Of a stretch of 64,000 nucleotides of DNA, positions 44,930 to 54,406 are shown one piece after another; the stretch's first letter is position 1; every line of letters starts with the position of its first letter. The notes beneath the pieces are model-generated. The model did no database searches and had not been told where the DNA came from. It saw only the letters and a program-made list of their open reading frames with translations. Source of the stretch: Paracyclopina nana (taxonomy: Eukaryota > Arthropoda > Copepoda > Cyclopoida > Cyclopettidae). The position numbers and the translations under genes are program-made. The stretch covers positions 6,522,501 to 6,586,500 of the forward strand of contig JAGUCH010000002.1 of assembly GCA_019096065.1 (NCBI GenBank), read 5' to 3'.

Positions 44930-45105
44930 CAAAATGATCACCACCATTAATCAAGGATCTTAGGTATACAAAATGAAGATCAGTGAAATCAGTGAATTCT
45001 CAAAAAAATCTAGTTTTTTGTTTATGTTTGATCTTTGATGACGTCGCATCTGCAAATGCTTTTAGCGCCATCTGTTGCTGGCCATTAAACTAAATATTGA
45101 GTTTT
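44930..45105. repeat. Dispersed repeat, copy 2
   Basis: Counterpart of 41380-41560, with the same order of blocks, including TGATGACGTCGCATCTGCAA and AGCGCCATCTGTTGCTGG. Confidence 0.6.
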
Positions 45106-46166
45106 CAGTCGTTCCATATTTTTTTTTTGCGAATGTAATCCACAATTGTGAACCATGTGAGAAATTAGAGTCAAAGTCATTAAAGAATCGTAAGTTTTCC
45201 CTTACCTTACTAATCAGCCATTTAGATTGCCATTGCTCTATTGGCCAATTTTTCCGTGGGCAGTAAATTGCTGAGGTATACTCAATTCCTCTCTTTTTAC
45301 TCAGCAAGCACTATACTCTCCTTGTATTGCCCGGCCTGGTGGCCGTTAGTCATTATTATTTCAGTAATTCAGTTAAAAAATAGAGAACTGAGTGCACTCC
45401 TGAGTCTGCTAATCATCATCAGATCGAGGGAGGCGCAATGAAGCATTAGCACTACACTCCTTTGATCAGCAGGTAGAAATCCAACAATAATGTGCGTGTT
45501 CAAGTGCAATTTTCGTATATGGCGTTTATGGCCTCGCGATTGCGTCAGATCGAAGACAATATTTGTCCATTGATTCCTTCAGTCCCACGAGCTTTGCATA
45601 TTGCTGCGGTTGTCCTGCGCTAGAGGATCAGGTCGGTCGACCTGGCAGGTTGGTACTTACAAGTTAGGTACAAAAAAATCAATGAGTGGGCCAACAACAA
45701 AAGTCAACAGCTGAATTGCTCCGCTCGTCCTGGTGAATTTCCAAGGTAATTTCTTTGTTCCTCCTGAAAGATTAATCATGCTGATAGGCAGGGTCGCTCC
45801 CCAAAGGATCAGCCACTTCCTCCTCATGTGACGGAGGCCACCACCTCCTCAAGCCTCTCCTCTCTCTCTCTCCTCAATAAAAGTGCTAGCTTCTGCTGTT
45901 CTCTCTCTCTCTCCTTTCGAGGCCGTCGACGAAGAAAATCGACCTCGACGCGAGCTGTGAGGCGCAGAAGCAGTCGGTAGTCGTTGAGCAGCATCCAGGC
46001 GATCAAGGAGAGGCCGTATAGTAGACCGTCGAGTCTCTGATCTGCTTTTTCTTGCAGAAATCACGTGCAACACACTATGCATCCTCCGACCGCCTTGAGG
46101 CCATAAAAGTGCGGCAGAAACAAAGCAGCCTTCAAGACGGAGCACTACAACCGCCTGCACCACAAC
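45106..46166. other. Upstream region of the GDAP2-like gene, with CT microsatellites
   Basis: No firm gene was found, including no sign of a macrodomain exon. CT-rich runs lie at about 45856-45873 and 45900-45914. A possible splice acceptor (TTTTTCTTGCAG) ends near 46057, after which a coding-looking but frame-interrupted stretch runs into the gene at 46167. Confidence 0.35.
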
Positions 46167-47842
46167 TTGGTGGTCAAGAGTAGTGGAGGTGTTGGCAAGA
46201 GCCAGCGGTCCATGGTCATGTCAGGCCTTCTCGAGGATTCCTCCTCGGACGAGAAGCAGTTGCTGGTCCAAGTCAGGCCCAACATGGACCTGCAGCGGAG
46301 GTCGGACAACTTGCTCTCCTCGTCTCTCAACTGCTCGCCCACGTCGCCTACCACGACAACGTCCACAACGACCACGATGCACTACATGCTCTCCGAGCAC
46401 GAGGCCTCAAGGATGCGATTCGAGGAGCTCGTGGCACAGGCTGAGGAGGCGGATTTATCGGACGTCGAGGCCACCAACTGCATTTACGTGGCTGGCATCG
46501 ACAAGCATAACCGTCCAATCGTGGTTGTCATTGGGAAATGGTAAGGAGATGGATCATTTGCATGTTGGTTTCTTTCCCATTGTGTGCCTATGGCTGACAT
46601 GCAATCAGAAACTACTTCTGCGGATAGACTAACAAATCTAGTTGAGGTTTTTTTCTAGCGTCTGTGCCTCCTTTATTTGAGTTGCTTTCATGAAAAAGTT
46701 TCGCTACAAGAAAGGAATTTAGGTCACGCTTGTCTTATTGAAATTCTGCCCGCTTTTTTATTGCATTAAGTGACTCAGTGGTGAGGGATTGGGTACATCC
46801 TGATGTTTATGCTTGATATATGGCGCCTAATTCAGATGATTTCCACCTGTTTTCTTGGTTTCTGCTAATTTAGATTGTTCCGATTGATTGGTGCTTTTAT
46901 TGTCGCATCTAAAGAGAAATGCTAACAATTCTCCAACTAAGACTAAGCATGTTCGGCGTTGCTTGCGATGCAGATGTCAAAAAATTGCAGATATCCAGTC
47001 AAAGGCTTGGAATTCAGAAGCTTCATGGTACCATCATTATTCCTTGTCATGTGCTACATTAATCAGGCTCAAAAGGATAAGATTACTTCGTCTTGAAACA
47101 GTTTTTGAGCAAGTTGCCTACTGGTGCAATGGTCTCTTTGTATGACTACCACCACTAGCTTTGAAGGAATCCAAGTGAAAGCTGAAAAAGCGCTCAACAA
47201 AGTGTGCTTTAAAACCGTTTTAAGCTTTTGCCAATTAGCCAAGCATGTACTTAGCTGACAAACGTGTATAAGATTTGCCATTAGGTTTTTTTGTTCGTTA
47301 AAATCTTGTTTTGCAAGGTAGGCTAAGTAGCTCATGTTTTTCATTACCATATTGTCATCTTCTTTTTGCACCGTGTTGCAGACATGCCGCTTTGACATCA
47401 AGAGAGTTGATTTGAATGGGCTTTTCTTTTCAGGTTCCGGTACACCGACCTTGATCTCGACAAGGCCATCCTCTATTTGATTCGCACCCTGAAGCCCGTG
47501 GTGGAATCGGGCGACTACACGGTCGTCTATTTCCACACGAGAACGACAAGAGACAACATCCCTCACTACTGGTGGATCAAGCATGCCTACAATACACTCA
47601 GCTATGAGTACAAAAAGCGTCTGAAAGCCTTCTATGTCGTCCACCCTACGTTGTGGACCAAAATGACATGCTGGTGGTTCACCACCTTCATGGCTCCAGC
47701 CATCAAACAAAAGATGCACAACGTCAATGCATTGGGTTTCCTTTTTGATACCCTCTCCGTGGATCAAGACACTCTGGAGCTTCCTGGATTCATTGAGGAG
47801 CATGACATGGGTGTCAACGGAATTCGATATTACAAGCACTAA
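46167..47842 (+). CDS. GDAP2-like CRAL-TRIO domain protein (5' end uncertain)
   Basis: Exons 46167-46540 and 47434-47842 join in phase (AAATG|GTT gives K-W-F) across an 893-bp intron, giving a product of at least 260 residues. The C-terminal 150 residues form a CRAL-TRIO/Sec14-like domain of the GDAP2 type: ATNCIYVAGIDKHNRPIVVV, KAILYLIRTL, TVVYFHTRT, the hallmark YKKRLKAFYVVHPTLWTK, WWFTTFMAPAIKQKM, and the end EEHDMGVNGIRYY. Such domains bind lipids or act as protein-interaction modules. Known GDAP2 proteins carry an N-terminal macrodomain, and I find none nearby. The residues before the domain are Ser/Thr-rich. The first exon is open upstream of 46167 for only about 20 codons without an ATG, so the true start is probably in an upstream exon I could not place. 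Confidence 0.7.
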
Positions 47843-48504
47843 TGAATAACTTGTGTGATACTGCAAAGCCAAGTCACAACAACTACTAAGTCCATTTTCC
47901 TAACTAATTGGCCAATTTATCGTGATAGAGATGCTACCCCTGCCCGCCCCCAAATTAAATGCCAATTGACTTCACATTAGTACCCAAATCCCAATCGAAT
48001 ACCCCCTCGACTGTTGTCAGCAGCAACACTCTTCTTGAATCCATCGAACAGATTGATTTTCTTCTGTTGAAATTGTTACATGTGTACTATACCTTAGCTA
48101 TAGAAGAATTGAAACTAATGACGATTTTTACGGCTGTTGAATGTGCTTTTAACGATAATTTTTCTTTAGTCTGTATTTCCATTGTTGCCATAAAATGATC
48201 AATAAAGTTTTTTAGTTGAAGACTGCAATCAGCCAGCAAGAAAAGAGAAATTAAAAAGACCCTTTGCAGCTCTTTAAGTAATCAGGCTTCTTTAACCGCG
48301 TGATATTTTGAGCCTTAAAATGCTTATTAACAGCAATGCATAACCAGATGAACTAACGGGTATTGATTCTTGAAACTTAGAACTCAATCATGAAAGCCGT
48401 TTTCAGTATCTCTACAATCTTTTTACAGGCTTGAAGAAAATTACTACGAGACGCGATCCCTAAAAACGGTACGTTTAAAAATGCATTTATGATAGCATTT
48501 CTTG
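47843..48504. other. Convergent intergenic region
   Basis: 3' ends of the GDAP2-like gene and UBE2T. An AATAAA on the plus strand near 48200 probably ends the GDAP2-like transcript. No gene is seen. Confidence 0.45.
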
Positions 48505-49402
48505 CTACACTGCATATTGCTGGGTCCATTGTTTGGCTTTCAATTTAAATAGCTCAGGATTGGAGGAGCATTCGTTCGCTATTTCCGACATGAGCGGATC
48601 GTCTGAAAGAAGGAGGAGAAGTAAAACTGACACTCATGCCTTAGGCAGATTACAGCAGAGAACTTTTTTACGCAGTGCTAGTAGGCACACAAGTGCTTAC
48701 CTGGATTTGGCTCGGATAAAAGCAATCGAATAGATTTGAGCACCAAGTCGATGTTCAGATTGGGTTTCCAGCTGCCTTGAGGGGGGATTTTGAGAACATC
48801 CAGGCAAATGCGACCAGCATTATCAATGTTTGGATGATATACTTTTGTTGTAAAAGTTACTGCGAAAAGAGATCAGTGGATTAATGATGTGAGCACCGCA
48901 TGGCGACAGTTACCTAGGGGCGGCACGAAAGGATATCGTTCTGGGACGGAAATGCTCAGCTTAAACACGCCCCCTGCGAAGGGACTGTTGGGTGGGCCTA
49001 TAATACTGGCTTCCAAGTCGTCAATTTTGCCTTCGCTCTTAAGCCAGCAAGATATACCAGGAGAAGGGTTCTGGAATAGAGAGATCTTACAATCAATGTA
49101 TCATAGCCGCCTACTTGATGCACAAAAAAAGGCATAGAACATAGAAGAGCTGATTCATCAATTTAAAAATAGACCTGAATTTTTAAAAGGATGACATTTG
49201 TCAAAAGCAATGGAGAGTCTACGTCGACAAATGTGACTTGAATACTACATTAGCTTCGATAGCTTGTCAAGCGTTATGAAGCCTTAGTATGCTATTTGGT
49301 TTGATGAAGCGCAAAGGGTTAATCATGTCATGAAATAATGGTTGTTGAACCTACCTTGTCTTGCATTGATAATTCTTTTTGAATTCTAGCGGACCGTTGC
49401 AT
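48505..49402 (-). CDS. UBE2T: Ubiquitin-conjugating enzyme E2 T
   Basis: The E2 that works with the FANCL ligase to monoubiquitinate FANCD2/FANCI in interstrand-crosslink repair. Four exons at 49402-49355, 49070-48914, 48859-48701 and 48602-48505 join in phase to 153 residues. The family start [11 protein letters not shown] is followed by PGISCWLK, the UBC core [14 protein letters not shown] and ERYPFVPP, then [16 protein letters not shown] with the catalytic cysteine in GRICLD. After that come [12 protein letters not shown] and SEPNPDDPLM. The [15 protein letters not shown] block separates UBE2T from UBE2D-type E2s. The protein ends soon after the core (QWTQQYAV), without the longer tail of human UBE2T. 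It is encoded in pieces too short to stand out as long frames. Confidence 0.93.
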
Positions 49403-49812
49403 TTTCGCTTTTTCGTAGACAGAGAAATTGAGAGAGAATGAACTAAGAAGCAGATTTTTTTGCAATCAGGCTTGATCGCGCTCTATATTTATAAAAGTTG
49501 AGCTTTAAAATCTCAGGCACACACTATGTACGAAAAGTAGTTCAATTCCCAAAATATATGCTTTGACCGCCTTAAGGGAACAATTATCAAGCAACTGGAA
49601 ATGTGTTTATATCTGTCAATACTTGCAGCTCTGAATAAAAACAGTTTTTGGAAAGACAGCCAATCATCAATGAATGAGTGACTTAATTCGATGCATCACT
49701 GGCTACTTTTGTTTTGATTACAACTTCGTCAACTTGCTAACTGTCACCATTAAAGGGTTTCTAACAGAGACTTAGATAATCTAAGTCTCTGGTTTCTAAT
49801 ATAAGCAGAACC
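49403..49812. promoter_or_regulatory. Divergent intergenic region between UBE2T and the integrase-derived gene
   Basis: A 410-bp gap upstream of both genes. A short hairpin-like direct/inverted element (GACTTAGAT next to ATCTAAGTC, about 49770-49788) lies 25-45 bp before the plus-strand start codon. Its role is unknown. Confidence 0.35.
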
Positions 49813-52599
49813 ATGGAAGATGAGGCAATTCCATTAGTCACGAACCGCAGGGCAGAAACCAACGCAAATGAAGAGGAACATTCTTCTTTTTTTGATCAAA
49901 TTACAGCTTTCATTAATCATGGAACTATTCCCACTGGACATACACGAGCTTCAATTTCTCGAGAGGCCATCCCCTATCGTGTAAGTAGACATGATGACAG
50001 CTTTTTATAGGATAAGAATCTTGGCTTAGGGTTGCTTGTCTAGACACCTCCTCTCTTTATCAAGTGAAAAGCGACGATTTTTTAAATAAAAGCTGACTTA
50101 GTTGTAAGTCCGTCTATTATAAATAAATTCATACTCTAACTGAATTGGGCAAGACTTGAATCTTAAATATACTATTTGCTTAATTTCCAAAATTGACCCT
50201 TAAAGATGGGAAATGAAGCAGCGAAACAATGGTTTTGAGCAGTTCTTTTACTTTTAAGGTAATTGAAGGAGAGCTATACAAAGGTGCTCGCCACCCTAAG
50301 AGAGTGATATGGGACCTGGATGAAAAAGAGCGAATCATGCAGCAATGTCATGTTGACGGCTCAACCGGGTTACATAGATCTGCCAACGATACAGCAAACG
50401 ATATTTTACAAAGATTCTATTGGAAAAGTGTGCTTCGAGACTCAAAGGAAGCTGTCAAGAATTGTGCACATTGCCAAAGCGGTGAAACTAAAGCACAAGC
50501 ATATTCTCTGCCGCTGAAAGTGTGGACTAAAATAGAGCTGAATGTACATGGACCTTTTCCCTCCAGTACAGGCGAAATGAAGCACATAGCTACCCTGTTT
50601 GATCCTTGCTCTAAATGGATACTTGGCTGCATTGCTCCCGAAAAGGATCCTGTGGCTGCTGTGTCTTCTTTTGTGTTCAGCTCCATGTGTCAGTTCGGCT
50701 TTGCCAAATGCCTTTTTGTGATGCCGCATGATTTATATCGGCCTTGTTTGAAGCATTTTGCAGACCTTTGGACAAGTCTCACCAATCGACTTAATTTGTC
50801 TTCCAACGATCTTTGGTGCAGAAGTGATGTCGCCTTAGACCACACCAAAGATCTTATTGATGATGTCAACGCTTTTGTGGCCTCGAACTATGACACGTGG
50901 GACTCACTGCTTGATGCTTGGCTGTTCAAGAGGAGAACATGTGTCAAGTTCGATGTCACGCCTTTTGCTGTCATGTTCGGAGGGCGAGAGCCAATAATTG
51001 ATGCCCACGAAGAAATTGACGAAGATCACATCGTAGTTAAACGGGGGCAAAAGAGGAGAAAGCTTAAAAGCTCCACATTAAATTGCCGCCATTGTGGTGA
51101 GATATTCACTTCCAAAGTCAGCTTTAACCTGCATCAACAGAGGCATTTGGAAGAGGCGCGCAAAGAAGGCATGGTCTCAGGTGAAATTGAGGATAAATCA
51201 TCGGTTCTGAACAAATGCAATCAGCAGAAGGCTTCCAAGGATTTCGAGGAGGAGTTTGTTGTGGAAGAAGTGGTAGAGCAGCCAGAAGTTGAGTCCAGAG
51301 TCACAATCTCAACCGTGACAGCCGTGAAAAGTTTATTGGCAGACACCAAGGATGAAAGGGCGAAGCGTGGAAAGTATTTTAAATATTCACCAGAGCTGAG
51401 AGACGAGATAGCAGAGTATGCGTTGAAACATGGCTCGTTGGAGGCTGCCAGTCATTATTCGCAAGTCGTGGGCAATCCCTTGTCCGAAAGTACAATACGA
51501 AACTTTGTCAAGGCCTTTCAGCTCTTCTCGCCCGAGCTCAAGCAAGAAATGGGCAAATATGCATATCAGTTCGGATGCGAAGCTTGCCTAAAGGTGTACA
51601 AGGAGAAAATGCCACAGGGTGTAGAATTACTAAGAGCCACTGTGAAACGCTTCAAAGAGCTTTTTCTGGCCAGACACCCCGACTTGCCACTTTTGGAGGA
51701 TGAAGAAGAGGAAGAAGATGGCCAAGGACGCCAAAAGTTTGTGTTTGAAACGTCTTTAAAGAATGACATTGGTAGATATGCTTTCCATTGCGGCAACACC
51801 AATGCAGTCCACCACTTCTCAAATAAGTTGAGATTTCCTATGAAGGAGAGCACAGTGCGCAAGTTCAAGAAAGCTTGGATGGAGAAAAATGATATGGATA
51901 TTATAATGATCGAAGCTAATCAAGACATGATTGAGGAAGACCAAAACGACCCTTTGCCTCTAACCGTGGAGGCAACCAGGAACGCCACCAATGTGCTGCA
52001 AGGTATCAATTCAGGACCGGTGAAGCTGAAAAAGCGGGTTGTCAGGCCAGTCAAAGTTGTCAACTGTGACAAGGACAGAAGGAGTCGCAGAGGACAGTAT
52101 GCGTCTTATAGCCCTGGGTTGAGAGCCGAAATTGCTAAGTTTGCTGCTGACCATGGCAATCAAGAAACTATTAATTTCATTAAGGAAAAACATGACATAG
52201 ATGTCCCCGAGTCAACAGTGAGAGGCCTTAGAGATCGCTTTTTAGCCAAGAAGCGTCAAAGGCGTCAGCATGGCGATGAAGATTTGTCAGAGCTTAATCA
52301 TGGTCGTCGCGGACGACCTATGCGTCTGGGCAAATATGACCAAATTGTGCAAAGATGCATCTTGGAGCTTGTTGACACTGGGGAAAAGCCCTCTTCGTTT
52401 ATGGTCGTGGCCACTGCAAAGCAGGTACTTATGGAACATGATCCTGGCTTGCTGGCTGAAAATGGAGGCCACATACAACTCAATACAACTTGGGCAAAGT
52501 CATTTCTCAAAAGAATGAAGTTACCACCGTGAGTCTTTCAAAGCTTTGTGGAAGGCGATAAAGCTTTGCTGTCTTTTTGATTCTAGTTACGGCGACTAA
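49813..52599 (+). CDS. Domesticated integrase with C2H2 finger and helix-turn-helix repeats
   Basis: Three exons, 49813-49980, 50259-52528 and 52587-52599, join in phase to 816 residues. Order: an acidic N-terminus. Then an integrase H2C2 zinc-binding region at about residues 80-130 (CHVDGSTGLHRS...YWKSV...CAHC). Then an integrase-like core from about 140. Where active integrases have the first catalytic Asp before GPF, it reads ELNVHGPF, so catalysis is likely lost. A C2H2 finger lies at 331-352. Four related segments of about 50 residues follow at about 426-476, 477-526, 548-597 and 667-717 (RGKYFKYSPELRDEIAEYA, HG..., ESTIRNF), which look like helix-turn-helix units. The C-terminal module at about 737-810 (RRGRPMRLG, LLAENGGHI, TWAKSFLKRMK) resembles the N-terminal DNA-binding part of pogo-type transposases. 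Introns, lack of stops and lack of flanking LTRs or TIRs argue for a host gene, probably a DNA-binding regulator. Confidence 0.75.
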
Positions 52600-52611
52600 G
52601 AAGCAAAAAAG

Positions 52612-53381
52612 GGGATATACTAAAATGCGCGACATGCGCGACATGCGCGACATGCGCGACAAACTACTAAAATGCGCGACATGCGCGACTACTAAAATGC
52701 GCGACAAGCACCACAGGTTACTAAAATGCAAAAAAAATGTTTAGTTACCACTTCTTGAAATATTTTTTCTATTTACTGTTACTGATTAATTGTTATGCTT
52801 TTTCATAAATATTACATTTAAGTAGCTCACTCTGCACTGTTCACCTATGGTTATGGCCGAAATTATGGCGTAGTTTTTTATCAGAGAGGAGATAAAACAA
52901 TGCAAAATTTTTAGAATTGAAAAAAAAAGTAAGAATTGAAAAAATTGCTATGTTAGACTTGAAAAAAATTACAATGTTAGACTTAAAAAAGAATTATCAT
53001 TTTTTCTTTTCTTTTTGCCTGTTATTTATTATACAGTCTGTACTCGTCCGTTCAATATTGGACGGTGTGGGAATCTAAACTTGGGGTTTCATAATCCAGA
53101 AATACTCATTGGAAAGCTGGAGCCTTTTCCCATCTTTTTTGTCAAAATAGAAAAAAATACTTAAAATTCAGACTGTATATTATTAATAATGGATTAATAA
53201 TCCAAGTACTTTTGGTTGTCCCATAATTTAATAGTCGCGCATGTCGCGCATTTTAGTAGTCGCGCATGTCGCGCATTTTAGCAGTTAGTCGCGCATGTCG
53301 CGCATTTTAGTAGTCGCGCATGTCGCGCATTTTAGTAGTTTGTCGCGCTTGTCGCGCATGTCGCGCATTTTAGTATATCCC
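52612..53381. mobile_element. Mutator-like MITE with subrepeat-rich TIRs
   Basis: Flanked by an exact 9-bp duplication GCAAAAAAG (52603-52611 and 53382-53390). The termini are long inverted repeats beginning GGGATATACTAAAATGCGCG, with tandem 9-mers ATGCGCGAC in both arms (52624-52716 and 53233-53370). The roughly 500-bp centre is AT-rich without an ORF. The left duplication starts 4 bp after the stop codon of the integrase-derived gene, so the element lies in its 3' UTR. A second element with related TIR style is at 38863-39532. Confidence 0.85.
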
Positions 53382-53390
53382 GCAAAAAAG

Positions 53391-54406
53391 TAAAGCAGAA
53401 AAAACGGTGTGCTTCATAAATAGGAGTCTCAATAAACGAAGTGAGAGTACGGAAAGAAAGATGAGAAATCAATTACGAAAACTTGGGTGAAGAAAATTGA
53501 TAGAATTCATTGAAAGGCAACAAGGCCCTCTCAGAGGAACCATTTGTTAGCACTAAAAAGAATGGCAATATTGGTGGTAATAAACTGTATCATGCTAAAG
53601 GCGACAGCTGGGCTAACTCAATTTTTGTATGGTATACTTGCCCAATCAGAAAATCTTACGCCCAAAAATATGAAACCTTCGTTGAAGCATTACCCAATCG
53701 CTTTTTTGTAGAGAGCTGAGGGTCTCATATAAGAGAGATTGACTACCGCGTGAGTGGTATGAAGCAACACCATCTGAGTTTGACGCGCGTAGAGCACTGA
53801 ATTTTGATGAGAGTATCTCGTTCTCAACAACAGCTGAACTTTTTTTTGGAAAAAATTTACAAAGGTACAGCTCAAACTACAGCTCCGATCGGAACGAAAT
53901 TTTGAGGGGTTCATGGTTTCTCGGTACAATTACCAAATTCCAAATAAAAAATAGCATAATATAATATAATAAACGGTGGAACAAAAATGGACAGATGTCG
54001 TGCTACTGTAGGCCGGCCGGCCACCTTTAGGCGGTTTTTTGGAACTGAGGTTTGAGAACGATCTACTCATCAAAATCTAGAGCTCTATACGCGCGAACTG
54101 ATAGAAAAAATGGGAGCTCACAGTACCCGCGCTAATTAATTTTTGAAGACCAATCGCGAAAAAGTTCTCTAGTCAATAATTTGCCCTTTCCTCAAAAAGT
54201 TTTAATGCAAATATGCTCGAATTGTGAAAGTTACCTTTGCGATCATGAAACTTGGAAAACATTTCTGATTTTCTGCTGAGCCAAAAATGAGCGTTAACGA
54301 TGCTTCCTCGATGTTTGAAAACGCGGTCCGAAAGTACATAACGCCAGCTAGGATTCTCTCGTGACTCGCAGTACACGGAACACCATAAAAATTGTAATCG
54401 CATTTT
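53391..54406. other. Intergenic between the MITE and LIG3
   Basis: No supported gene. A 69-codon plus-strand frame at 53510-53719 has no recognisable family or flanking splice signals. A GGCCGGCCGGCC stretch lies near 54011. Confidence 0.4.

Noticed and set aside
47069..47872. Minus-strand frame of 267 codons over the GDAP2-like last exon and intron
   Set aside because: It covers a clear CRAL-TRIO exon on the plus strand and has no family features of its own.
52624..53370. CRISPR-like array from the regular GCGCGAC repeats
   Set aside because: Repeats are 9-mers with almost no unique spacers, arranged as inverted ends of one element with a 9-bp target duplication in a eukaryotic genome.
53510..53719. 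69-codon plus-strand frame as a gene
   Set aside because: No family, no signal peptide and no neighbouring exon or promoter clue. Probably incidental.
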